NCBI RefSeq assembly: GCF_036884655.1
Contig: NC_088357.1
Location: forward strand, 9,163,001-9,227,000
DNA from: Musa acuminata AAA Group
Taxonomy: Eukaryota > Streptophyta > Magnoliopsida > Zingiberales > Musaceae
DNA length: 64,000 bases
Direction: 5' to 3'
Position numbers and translations under genes: made by a program
Shown here: in pieces, positions 11,301-23,432 of the stretch
Numbering within the stretch: position 1 is the first letter of the stretch
Layout: each line of letters begins with the position of its first letter
Notes under the pieces: generated by a model
What the model saw: only the letters and a program-made list of their open reading frames with translations
The model's database searches: none
Told to the model about the DNA's origin: nothing

Positions 11301-14300
11301 TCCATGTTGCAAACCTTGTTATTCTTGTGTAGGATTTTTCAATGCAGCCACCTGCTCAAGAATTACAGGCCAGAGATTTGCATGATAATCTATGGACTTT
11401 CCGTCATATTTATCGAGGTTAGGCAGAAAAAAACCTAATTGCTGAACATATGCTCTACAAGCTGTGTTAGAAGTTATTCTTCTTGATACTCAGAAAACCT
11501 AGTTGTAAATGCTAAGATGTAGTGACTTGCTGAACATATGCACTAAATTTGGATTTCTTGTTGAGCTTGGTATTCTTGAAAGGTCATGTTCTTTCTCTGA
11601 AATCTAGGCCAACCGAAGAGGCACTTGCTCACAACTGGTTGGAGCTTATTTGTGAGCGGAAAGCGGTTGTTTGCCGGTGATTCCGTGTTATTTATTAGGT
11701 AATGACATTCTAATCTCTATACAGTGCACCAATACCCTTATCATGTTTTCTTGTTTCCAGATTGTCATTTGTCATGACCCTAAAAGGCAAACGATCGGAA
11801 CACATTTTTGTTTGTTTAAATTGGACTTTTTATTATTATTTCTTTCATATTTGTCCACAAAAATAATACCAAGTGCCCCTTTTTTTCTTTCTGTTTTTAC
11901 AGCTGATGGTAGAGGGTTAGCAAATTGATCTAAATCATTGTCAGCTCATATGTTTCTCCTTCATCGTCCTTATCTGCAGGGATCAAAAACAACAGCTTCT
12001 TTTAGGCATTAGGCGTGCTAACAGGCAACCTACTAACCTATCATCATCAGTCCTGTCAACTGATAGTATGCATATAGGCATTCTTGCTGCTGCAGCCCAT
12101 GCTGCTGCCAACCACAGCCCATTCACGGTGTTTTACAACCCAAGGTATGTTCTTTCTATTCCTAGTTTTGTTCAAGATACATAAGTTCTATCTGAAATTT
12201 GACCATCTACAATTTTGGAGCAATCAGTTGTTAATTCTCGTGTATATCTGTTATATATTACAATAGGAACTTCTTGTTGTTCTGCAGGGCTAGCCCTTCA
12301 GAGTTTGTTATCCCTTTTGCAAAATACCAGAAGGCAGTTTATAGCAACCAAGTATCCCTGGGTATGCGCTTCCGAATGATGTTCGAAACTGAAGAATTAG
12401 GAACAAGACGGTAAGAAACTCAATTTACTGGATTAGCCGCATCAAATTCTGATCTGATGTAAACCAATGCCTTTCTCTAGCAAGGGTGTTGAAGAGGCCA
12501 GACAGGGTGAGAAAGGTCATTCGCTGGCTAAACAATGTTTAGTCATTTAAGTGAATGGCGCTGAGGATGCTCCAGAAGCATCATTTAAATCCTTTTAACA
12601 ATAACAAAATAAAAATCAGACTTGTCCAGTAATCAGGAAATGCTGATGAGGAAGTGACAGACAATGGTATTGCTAGAGAGAAAGAAGATTCAGATGGAAG
12701 AAGAGCATAAAAGAAAAAACAAGTGGAAAGGAAAGAAAAGAGCAAACCAAGAAAAATGTATCAATAAGAAAAGATGAATGAAGAAGAGGATCATGAAAAT
12801 GGAGGAGCACAGGGTTGCTGGTGTAAATGGAGATGACTGTGAAATGCCCTAGCCCAATGAGTTATTGAAGGGGAGTGCTTAATTTGGTGTCTCCTACTTA
12901 AGCACCTATTCAGTTAGGCAAACACTTCTAGTTTTGCATATTCATTGAAGTACTAGACTGAAGTTTCCTGTTTCTTTATCGGCAACCACTTTCTCATTTA
13001 ATGTAAACACTTGAAATTTATAATTCTATCGGAAAGTTCTTATCCAATCAAAAAGGTAAACTTGCTCTAAATTCTGCAGGTACATGGGTACGATTACAGG
13101 TATTAGCGATCTAGATCCAGTAAGATGGAAAAACTCACAATGGCGCAATTTGCAGGTTGGCCTTTAATGTCAGTGATCTGCATGCTTTGGTTTTTCGGTC
13201 CACAGTCTTAGGCTGTCAGGCTAGTTAAAGTTTTGGACTGTTTACCATTTTCTTACAATTTATTTCCTATTAATAGTATTATGCATGCTCGACAGGTTGG
13301 GTGGGATGAGTCTGCAGCTGGGGAGAGGCGCAACAGGGTCTCTATATGGGAGATTGAACCTGTAGTAGCTCCTTTCTTCATTTGTCCTCCATTTTTTGGA
13401 AAGCGACCCAGACAACCAGGAATGCCAGGTACATTTTGATGCATGATATGTGAACAACAAGATCTCTGTATAAATGGCTTTAGATGATTGTGGCACATTC
13501 TTGTCTTAAGCTACTTTTCTAAAAGATCTGAAACAATCTGCTGCATGTCCTTAATAATCTTTTTCAACAAAAAACAATGAAGTCCTTGGCATGGAGAAGA
13601 AGAATGGCTAAAACTGTATTATAAGAAACAAACTATCATGATTTGGCAGTGGATGGCAAAGAACCAGCTGTCACTGAAGCAGGACCCCAGGGCTCTAGAT
13701 AGCGGAGAGGACCTTGGTAATAACTGTAGATGAATCTTGATCACAGAATTTGGAACTAGGACATTGAGCTAGGTTTCTGTAGCTTTAATTGTGAGATTTT
13801 TAGTATGCTGAATTGGCAGTTGATGTTGCAGATGATGAATCATCTGAAATGGAAAATCTTTTCAAGAGAGCGATGCCTTGGCTTGGAGAGGAGATCTGCA
13901 TAAAGGATTCTCAAACTCAGAGCACAATAATGCCGGGTTTAAGTTTAGTTCAATGGATGAACATGCAACAAAATCCCTCTCTTGGTAACCAAACCCTGCA
14001 GACAGAATACTTGCGCTCCCTTGCTGGTCCTGTTATGCAAAATCTTGGCCCACCTGATCTTTCTAGGCAGTTGGGCATGCAAGCTCAAATGTTGCACCAG
14101 CATAATGTACAATTCAATGCCAGTAGGCTGCCTCAACAAGGCCAACAGGTAGATGAACTTGCTAAGGTATCGATTCCACTGAACCAAGTGGGTGCTTTTA
14201 GTAGACCCCCACAACAAGTACAAGATTTAGCTATGCAGCAGAAGCAACAATTGGTCAACCAAGCTTTACCATTAAACCAGACACACAACAACATCATACA

Positions 14301-17300
14301 GCCACAAGTTCTGGTCCAGACTCAAGTGCAGCCACAGCTGCAGCAACAGCCAATTATCCAGAACAATCAGCTATTACAAACTGCTCTCCAACAGAGTCAG
14401 CAACAACATCCGCAGCAACTGCTGCAGCCACATCAAAATCAACAGCAGCTACAGCAGCAGCAGCAGCAGCAGCACCAGCAACTTCAGCAACAATACCAGC
14501 AAGCACAAAGTAGGATGCCAGTTAAACTCCCTGTCCAAGTGAATCAACAGTTATCTGACCAACAGATTCAGTTGCAGTTGCTACAGAAACTCCAGCAGGA
14601 ACAACAGCAGCAAGCATTATTTTCACAGCCAAGAGTGCAACAGCCTCAAATTCACCAAATTCAGGAATTCCAGAGAACTATCCCAGATGTACAGCAGCAG
14701 TTGTGTAACTCTAATTCACTAGTTCAGCAACCACTGATCCCTCAACAATGTGCAAAAACTACTTCACAGGCTGTGAGGCTGCCACAGATCTTGCAGAACC
14801 AGTCACAGCAAAAGCCTCAGCAGCAGCAAATTCCATCAAGTGATTTTCCTGAGGCAGTCCTTTCCACCACACCAGTAACTAATCTTATCCCAGCTAGTGG
14901 CAGCTCTTTGCTAGCTGCTGGGGGGACACAGTCGGGAGTTACAGATGACATCCCATCTTGTTCCACATCGCCTTCAGCAAACAATGGATCAATTCTTCCT
15001 CATTCAATCCTGAATAGGAACGGGCACCACAATCTCATTTCAACAGAAAAGACATCTCAGTCAGTTATTACAATGCTCAACCCAAGCTCCTTTGAAGCTG
15101 CCACCGTAAATCCCAACATCTCCAAGGAGCTTCCAAAAGTTGTACATAATGTAAAGCCCTCAATCCCAATTCCCAAGGTGCAAAATCAGGGAATTGTAGC
15201 CCCTCAGACATATCTAAGCAACACAGCTCAAATGGATTACTTGGACACTACCTCCTCGGCGACTTCTGTGTGCCTATCTCACACTGATGGGTCTTTAAAT
15301 CAAGCCTTACCTCTCCTTTCATTCAATCAGCCATCAATGCTTAGATATGCACCTCCAGAGAGTGATATTCCTGGCACAGATCCAAGAAATAATGTCCTTT
15401 TTGGAGTTAACATTGATGGTTCAATGGGAATACCTTTGACTGCTGATGCTTTGCTGGTTAATAACATTGATTCAGGAAAGTTTCAGAATCATATCCCTGG
15501 AGATGCAGTAGCCAATTACAGTACCTCAAAGGATGCTCAACAAGAGCTGTCATCATCCATGGTTTCACAATCATTTGGAGTTCCTGATGTGGCATTTAAT
15601 TCTATGGATTCAACAATTAATGAAAATGGTTTACTAAATAGGAACTCCTGGGCCCCAGCACCGCCTCCGACAATTCAACGCATGCGCACTTACACCAAGG
15701 TTTATGGCTTCAATTTTGGAATCTATACATTTGTTTCTTTGAGCATTAACATGTGATCGTTTAATTTGTCTGCTAAATAATATGGAAACTTTATCTTCTT
15801 TCGTAATGGGACAGACGAGTTTAATTTATCTTCTTCTTTCATAATTTGATTTGCAATATTGTTTACAGGTGTACAAACGTGGAGCTGTTGGCAGATCTAT
15901 GGATATCACACGATATTCAGGTTATGATGAGCTGAAACATGATCTTGCACGAATGTTCAGCATAGAGGGACAGCTGGAAGATCGGCAGAGAATCGGCTGG
16001 AAGCTGGTTTATGTAGATCACGAGAATGATGTTCTACTTGTTGGAGATGACCCATGGGAGTAAGTTATAACATTAATTTAAGCATTATATTCAGTCTTTG
16101 TTCAGTCTTTTTTTCATGGGTAGAAGAAAATTCCATTATTCTCTAGCATGATTTAGATGCCATTTTGACACAACTCAATGTCAAACATATCAGGCGTATA
16201 CTGGTCTGTACCATCTGCTTTCATCGAGAAGAAAAAAAAGATCGATACCAGACCATATGGTCGGTCTGCTACCAGTCATTGGTTGGATTAATAAGTAGCA
16301 TTTGGTAGTGGCACGTATTGATCTGACCAGTGGTTGAAACCACTCTTTAGGGTTGTTAAAAATTAAAGAAATGACATTAATGCACAAGTATCTGGCACTT
16401 CTGTTGTCCCTTTTGGTGGAAGCACTTTCTAAGTATAATATTTGTGTTCCCCCTTTTTTCTCCTAGACATACAAAGTGATGGCACAACCCATGTAAGTTC
16501 TACCATGTTATTAAGCATGGATATGAATATCGGTCAGTATAGTGTATATTGATGGATATATACCAATCCAACCACAGACTGGTATCTGGCCATATCGTCC
16601 AGTATTGGTTGGCATTACTTTATTATTATTTTGGATGGTATTGGACAGCATAGGTCAGTAATGCCGCTCATATACTATACCGATCCAGTAGATTGTAAAA
16701 ACTGATATCCAATCAAGGTTTAAATACTCAAAAATTAAAGAAATGACATTAATGCACAAGTATCTGGCACTTCTGTTGTCCCTTTTGGTGGAAGCACTTT
16801 CTAAGTATAATATTTGTGTTCCCCCTTTTTTCTCCTAGACATACAAAGTGATGGCACAACCCATGTAAGTTCTACCATGTTATTAAGCATGGATATGAAT
16901 ATCGGTCAGTATAGTGTATATTGATGGATATATACCAATCCAACCACAGACTGGTATCTGGCCATATCGTCCAGTATTGGTTGGCATTACTTTATTATTA
17001 TTTTGGATGGTATTGGACAGCATAGGTCAGTAATGCCGCTCATATACTATACCGATCCAGTAGATTGTAAAAACTGATATCCAATCAAGGTTTAAATACT
17101 CATATTTTTGTATCTCTCAAGGAAGAAATGATAATATTATCTAGGACTTCAGGATATTTGAAGTAAATATACATACCTGTGAGAATTTATTATCATCTAG
17201 AAAATATCCAATACTTCCTGGAATAATTGGATATCTGTGCTTTTCCCCAACTTTTATGTAATGATAATCAAAGTATATAGTGCTTTCAAGTGGACAAAAG

Positions 17301-17777
17301 TCCTATTAGTGATCCAAGTGTTCAACCAAATAGAATATATAATTATTTATGAATAAGACAGTGAATTTAGGTTTAAGAGTAAAGTGATGCATAAGAAAAA
17401 TTAAATAATCATATGCAATTTAATCCTTAAATGTAAGCAGAAAGAAGAGCAAAAACATTATACTTATATTCTTTTGCAATTTTCTTTATATCCTTTGCTG
17501 TGATGCTGTTGATTAATTACTAAATAATCATAGGATCCAACTCAGTTCTAACAAAGCATGACTACTACAAACGTACAGGGAGTTTGTAAGCTGTGTTCGG
17601 TGCATCAAGATATTGTCCCCGCAAGAAGTCCAACAGATGAGCTTGGATGTTGACTTGGGAAACAACAGCCTCCCGAATCAGGCTTGCAGCAGTTCAGATG
17701 GTGGAAACGCCTGGAGGGGCCAGTGTGACCAGAACTCAGGCAACCCCTCTGCAGGATCATATGATCATTTTGAATGA
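8381..17777 (+). CDS. ARF19: Auxin response factor, ARF7/ARF19 clade activator
   Basis: Nuclear transcription factor that binds TGTCTC-type auxin response elements and is held in check by Aux/IAA proteins. I read 14 coding exons: 8381-8426, 8525-8637, 10291-10389, 10491-10547, 11078-11233, 11333-11417, 11608-11698, 11980-12144, 12288-12410, 13080-13155, 13296-13428, 13832-15699, 15869-16059, 17579-17777. They join in frame to 1133 aa. The B3 DNA-binding domain is at about 126-228 ([17 protein letters not shown]), the auxin-response domain at about 250-335, a Gln-rich activation region at about 492-715, and the PB1 domain at about 1003-1085, with its lysine face ([10 protein letters not shown]) and acidic face ([17 protein letters not shown]). 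The Q-rich middle marks an activator, and the GLSLVQW motif and the length fit ARF7/ARF19. No miR167 or miR160 site was seen. The start matches the clade N-terminus. Intron 13 carries a 372-bp duplication. Confidence 0.95.
12480..13079 (+). other. ARF intron 9 with purine-rich insert
   Basis: Intron 9 (12411-13079) contains a strongly A/G-biased block at about 12655-12800, unlike the T-rich composition of neighbouring introns. No coding potential or repeat ends were recognised. It may be an old insertion. Confidence 0.4.
14446..14475 (+). repeat. CAG-rich poly-Gln tract in ARF exon 12
   Basis: An almost pure CAG run encodes a poly-Gln stretch inside the Gln-rich activation region of the ARF. 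Such runs vary in length between alleles. It stays in frame. Confidence 0.85.
16358..17101 (+). repeat. Exact 372-bp tandem duplication in ARF intron 13
   Basis: Bases 16358-16729 are repeated directly at 16730-17101. Comparing the two by eye I found no mismatch over 372 bp. The unit has no open frame. It contains many variants of a TATCGGTC / CCAGTATTGG-like word in both orientations, and the 160 bp to its left (16193-16357) carries related words, so the duplicated unit looks derived from a dispersed repeat. It sits entirely within the intron between the two PB1-coding exons and leaves both splice sites intact. Confidence 0.95.
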
Positions 17778-19113
17778 CACAGCGGGTCATGCAGCAAAAC
17801 TGATTTCGACACTCTCGTTAGACAAGGTCAATTCCTTTTACTTGCCAGCCCTTTTGCCTAATCTTGTTCAAAGAGTGATGTGAAATTTAGAATTCAACTG
17901 ACCATGAAAGTCCAATATGTAAAAGCAAGAGTAGCTGCACCGGGTTGGAAAAGCCACCCATCTTGTCTCTAATGGAGATGAGAGATTGTGGTAGTGAATT
18001 ATCCAAATCAAGGGAATTAGCAGTCTCCATTCAGGAGCTGCAGTCTCTTATTGCCGTAGGTTTTCTACTTCGGATGAATGTTCCACACTTTATGATAGTG
18101 AAAAGCTTTCATATTTTTCTACTATGGACGTGTAGCAAGTAGCATCACAATAGACGACTGGAGAAACCAAGTGATTTACTTGGGTATGAAAAGTTAAATG
18201 GAGCATTTTGCATGTGCATTGCTGCATGTGTTTTCGGTGCGATTATAACTTACTGCCTCCTGTTGTTGTGACTTGTTGCACTTGTTCGATAGATATCTGT
18301 TTGTTAGCCTGAAGGGAGATGGGTGATTCAAAGAGAAGAAACTGATCGAATCTCAATGTTGCTGACTTGGTGCAATATTGAGATTTAATTCTGAAGCTTA
18401 AGAGTGTTTCTTTTGACAGGCTCAGGTGTAGTCTTTGTATTAGATTTGGGCTATAGGGGTAGAAAGAGTTTGCTGTCACTAAACTTATGCTCAAGTAGTT
18501 TAGATTATTGTTAAGTCTATCAAAGAGTTAATTATCCCATTGGGTCGATTGTGGTAAATGATATCAGCATAGGATGATTTTATGCTGTATTTGGACTTTA
18601 AGGATGCGACACCCCTATGGGTAGGTCAATTGAAGGTCTAAAATGACTACGATCATAACATTGGGCTTAATGATTTGTGATTCAGACTTATCATAATAGG
18701 TCAGTTATCCATGGTCAAACCGTGACAGGTTCAAAAGTCAAACCTGATAAAAAAAAATCCAACGTAACAACAAATGATGCTAAATCCAAGACCTCGTGCA
18801 ACAGTGGTCTAAGTCCTAAGTGCAATTTCCACCAAGCAAACAATTTCATAGGTTATATGATCTGAATAAGATTTAGTCTTCCATCGTAATTATCCGTACA
18901 GATTGATGCATCTTATGATCTCACAACCAAGGAAACCCTCCAAAAATGTTTGCCAAGTCATGCCAAGCCTAATCGAAAACTACTTCAATAATAGAGTCTA
19001 AGCATATGCAGAATAAACAAATAGTAACTTTTTAATTATTTGAACATATATCACTAGATATAGAGTACTAACCAACAAGTTTCTTATTTCTTTTGAAACA
19101 ATGAATATTATCC
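17778..19113. other. 3' flank between convergent ARF and AIG2-like genes
   Basis: The first several hundred bases after the ARF stop are probably 3' UTR, since they continue without another gene start. The rest is the downstream flank of the convergent AIG2-like gene. No RNA gene, conserved exon or defined repeat was recognised. Confidence 0.5.
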
Positions 19114-22100
19114 TCACGCACTTTGACCTTGATGGAAATATGATTCATATGTAGCCACCCTGGTCTTCGAATCAGGCTGCTCCAAATCGTCCATAAAACC
19201 CAGTGTCATCGTAACAAAATCTTTCTTGTGCAAACGCTTCCATTCCTGCACAAAACAAGAACGTTCCAAAGTAAGAAGATTAATTGTCCAATCGCTACGC
19301 AAACGCTTCATGAGTAGTTTAAAATATTGCAAGAAAGAAAATATTTCGACTTTAATAATCTAATTTTTAGATAGGAACACGAAAAAGCAAATGGAGGTTC
19401 ATTGGCCACCGATATCTTGATAACTCTTATGCCATAACATATATTCAACTATTGGAGATCAACCACATGCATCTTTTGTCGTTACCGAACTACCGTAAAA
19501 AAAAAAAAAATATTAGTTAAATTAAAAGTATTTAGATCTTTACTTATAAATTTTAATAAAATCTTTTTAGTTTTCCTTTATCTCTTATTAATTTTTTTAT
19601 ATATTCTAACTCCAATACCAGTAAGTCTTGTTAGCATATGTAGTGATTCTTTCTTATTTTATCCTCTATTAAAGGTACACCTCACTTAATCGACGACAAC
19701 TACAGGTTGCTCTAGCCTCAATTGACATCAACTTTTTTTTGACAAAGCATGGTACGGTCAGCATAAAAAAATCAAGAATTTGACTATTCATCACACGTGC
19801 AATCTATTTATCTTTTGAAATCAGTGGGAGTCTTCCAGCCAACATGCCAAGGTGGCCTATCGGCGCCATCATTAATATCTGCATCGGCAAAACCAGATAG
19901 GAGCAGAAGCCCCTGGATTTTTGTTACATCTAACCAATCTTCGAGTAATACTTCAGCTAGCTACTATAACTCTACATCTATTTTGTTGATCATAAATATA
20001 ACCATGCAATGTTTTCGAGCAGGACATTTCGAACATATGAAACAATGTACAAGTTAGGAAGAAGAATCAATGAAGTCCCAAATTAGATGAAGGCGAACAT
20101 GACTGATAAAGAGGATGTCACATTATATGTGTGTATTTGTATGCTTGTGTGCAGAAAGACAACTTCAGCATACGATTTTGCATGTTTATTTCCCTGAAGT
20201 CAATCAGATACTATAAGTGCAAAGGAGAGAGTGCTGACCTCGAAATCCCATTCACTGTACAGGTTTGGGTCATTCTTGTCACTCCAAACATATGCATTAG
20301 CAAGTAATTTCTCTGACTTGTCCTGCAACATCAAATTATCATTCTTTTGTCGAGTACAAGAACTATCTCCCGCCAATCAAAATATTGCTTATTAAAATGT
20401 GCATTAGTTTGTATCCAAAGTACATTGGACAGGATTTGATATTACGGGGATTAGACACAGATATTTCAAGGTTTTTGTAGAAAAGCAGTATCAATATATC
20501 TCAATGTCGTACTACAAGGTCACAGGACAATTCTAAGGGCTCAAAATGCTTGCAGCAGTAAATGAGGCTGGCACTTCAAAAAGTTATTGGCAAAAAACAA
20601 ATTATAAAGACAGTATAAACGCATGTCTATCAGAAATGAATGCTTCATGCATTAACAATATAAAACCACTAGACCCATAAATTGTAGAATCAGAGTAAGC
20701 TGCTAACTAAGCCACTCGGGTTAAACCAGCTGAGGTTTACATATAGCAAAGTACAAAATATTTATCCCCTCCAAGTTGTATAATATATCATGCTTAATTA
20801 AAAATTATACGCAACTGTCATTAGATAAACAAATGAACTAGGTTATATTATGATGTTCAAATGAACTAGATTATGTTATACAAACACACTTACTAGCAGA
20901 GAAATTTCAACAGTTCTCCTTTCATATTCCACATCTTCAAATGAATCCAGTTTATCCAACTCCTGATCTGTAATCCCCAAAAGAACCTATATAAAAAGGT
21001 CCGTTGCTCAATTATCAGTTATGCAGCAAAGGCATCAGAGATCTTTAAAATCATATCATTTATCACCCATGAAGTGAGTAAAAAAAATCTGTAATAAGTT
21101 CAATGATTACAGGGAAATTTCTTAGGAAGAATCTGTTTCAGTAGGTAAGAAGAAACAAAATCCAATGAGCATTCACCTTCCCCCATATTTTTTTCTTTGA
21201 CAATATATGGTCCTAATTAGCATGTTTTTCCCCAGGATTTAGGATGCCAAATTGACCAATCAGACCCCTTTTAACAGTCCTCAGATGAAAGACAGATCTT
21301 CGGAAGGATAACCAATTTCCTACGGAGTTTGAGCTGCCTTCTGATTGTTTCCCTAGTATTTTCAACCTAATTGGAATCATCTTGTGTTTGATGTACCCGG
21401 ATATTCACGCACAAGATTTTCTAACAACTTAACTGGCAAAAGTATAATCAAACATAAACCCTTTCTGAAAATTGTAGTTTTCACATTGATATCATTGGTA
21501 AATCTAAGATACATGATGTTTCATAGTTCATGTTGAAATCTTAAATAAATCAAAAACATAATTTTCTTTTTTCTTTTAAGTGGATCAAACTGTTACAACA
21601 TAGTAAAAGCATTTTTGAGGTGCGAACTCAAAGTATACTTACATTCTCCTTCAAGGTAAAGAGTATGTTTAACTTCAAACAAATTACATGCATATATTAA
21701 CTACTATCAATTCCAACAAATCGAAGATTAAAAGAATGCTAAACTTCAATGGTATTTCCACTAATATGAATCAGAAGAAGCATCTGTATTTGATGGGCCT
21801 TGTGTTGATGCCCACAGAGAGATTTCAAGAACAAACACTTCTTTGCAAGCTATATTGCCTAGGATATGAATCGCTCCAAATATAAACCAATTATATGTAA
21901 TTTATAACTCAAAATTGTGATGATTTATTTTGGCATTTACATGAAATATCAAATTGTCAATGGTGCACAAAGAACATTGTTAAGGAAAAATCCTAAAGAT
22001 GAAGATGAGTAAAAATTCAAAGTCAATGACGAGTTAATTGCTTCAGGGGCCAATAAAATCACTATCTCAAGTGTTATGTAAGCAACATCACTAGGAGAAT

Positions 22101-22831
22101 AAGATTATAAATTACAAACATTAGGTAAAGTAGGGTTAAAGAACACACCCTGCCTTTCACCTTCTTACTTTCAGCTGGCAGAATTGCTGGGTAAACACGG
22201 CCCTTGATGCTAAACCTGTGGCTACAAAATCAAATCTCAACTTAGTAGCAATTCACTTGTAACTCGAAATCAAGAACCAGTCATCTGGGTTTGGAATGTG
22301 TGCATGATACGCTAATGACGCTTCAACTGCACTAGAACAACCTATCGGTAGTAATTCTATGGACTTGGTGATTCTTCGAACATGTTCCTAGCGATATGAT
22401 TGCAACAACTGCTCGAAAGTGGCGATTTAGATCCGATCGAGGAGCCATATGATGCATCGACAACAAGAAAAGAAACGAATCCAATTGATACATGGAGAAA
22501 CAAAAAGGTTTAGTGTGCTACGCTTTCTCTCACTTGTGCATACAGATCGGATTGAAGAAGCCTGTAATCCAGCCGAAACAGACCCTCCAAACATCGGGAA
22601 AACGATCCATCAGAGCGCAAAGAACATCGAAGAGCGCGATCGAAACCACAACAGAATCGAATCGATAGAGAGAGAAGGGGGAAGAAGAAGAAGAGATGTT
22701 TACTAATCGTTGAGGACGGCGGGAGAGGCGGGGGGCACGCGCTTGAGGATGGTTCGCACCACCTCGTCCGCCATCAGAGTGCCGTAGACGAAGACGTTGT
22801 GGAGAGAAGAAGCGTTCGCGGTGGCGGCCAT
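19114..22831 (-). CDS. AIG2-like protein, gamma-glutamylcyclotransferase fold
   Basis: Member of the AIG2-like / GGCT-fold family, small soluble proteins related to gamma-glutamylcyclotransferases; the plant AIG2-like branch has no well-settled substrate. Five exons on the - strand, in transcript order: 22831-22704, 22221-22149, 20986-20894, 20322-20239, 19245-19114. They join in frame to 169 aa, the usual family length. The diagnostic VFVYGTLMADEVV at residues 13-25 forms the substrate-binding loop. KGRVYPAILP lies in exon 2, and the acidic DSFEDVEYERRTV in exon 3 is where the family places its catalytic or substrate-binding Glu. The C-terminal SEWDFEEWKRLH motif is typical of plant members. 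I chose ATG 22831 because conserved sequence starts 12 residues later; an in-frame ATG lies 26 codons upstream, at 22909. Introns are long for so small a protein. Confidence 0.9.
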
Positions 22832-23035
22832 TGCAGCTCCTCTCTCTCTCGCTCTCTTTCCAACGTCGCCCTTCTTCTCTGCTAATAGAAAGGGAGAAGA
22901 ACGGCTCAAGATATCGAATCAGGTCGTTATTTTATGACGGGATATTTTGAGGACGAATCGTAGTGAGAAAACGTGGCTTGGGTTCATCGAATTTGTTATT
23001 TGTCTCTTAGTTTTGCTCTTATTTTCTGTTATTCC

Positions 23036-23106
<71 letters not shown>

Positions 23107-23432
23107 TGTCAGAAGTCAAATGAAGAGAAAGCATTTAATAAACGAGTCAACAAGTGACCGGAGAAAGCTGTGGAGTGCCCCTCTGTTCTTCCTTCACTTA
23201 GAACGCCTCAAAAAAGTCATGAATTCGATGTAAGATTGTAAGGATGAATTGATGTATGATCTGTGTATAACCATGTAAAGGTATTATTTTCACCTGTAAC
23301 TTCATTTCGACCACAGCTTTTTGCAATCACAGGTTGCAGAAGAAGTGTGTAGAGAAAGAAACATATCAAACCCAAGAAGAACACGATGCATAATGGGAAG
23401 GAGGACGCAGTCTCCCGAGCTTATTAGATCTC
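22832..23432. other. Short intergenic region, AIG2-like 5' end to C4H 3' end
   Basis: Contains the CT-rich leader side of the AIG2-like gene (on the - strand) and the 3' flank of the cinnamate 4-hydroxylase gene, with a TA/GA microsatellite in the middle. The two genes run head to tail on the - strand with only 0.6 kb between coding regions. No further gene was seen. Confidence 0.6.
23037..23107. repeat. Compound (TA)n(GA)n microsatellite
   Basis: About 22 TA units change directly into about 13 GA units. It lies some 200 bp upstream of the AIG2-like start codon (the gene reads leftwards), so length changes could affect its promoter. Confidence 0.95.

Noticed and set aside
16358..17101. Duplication first taken for a two-LTR or TIR element
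   Set aside because: The copies are directly adjacent with no internal region, no TG/CA ends and no target duplication, so it is a plain tandem duplication.
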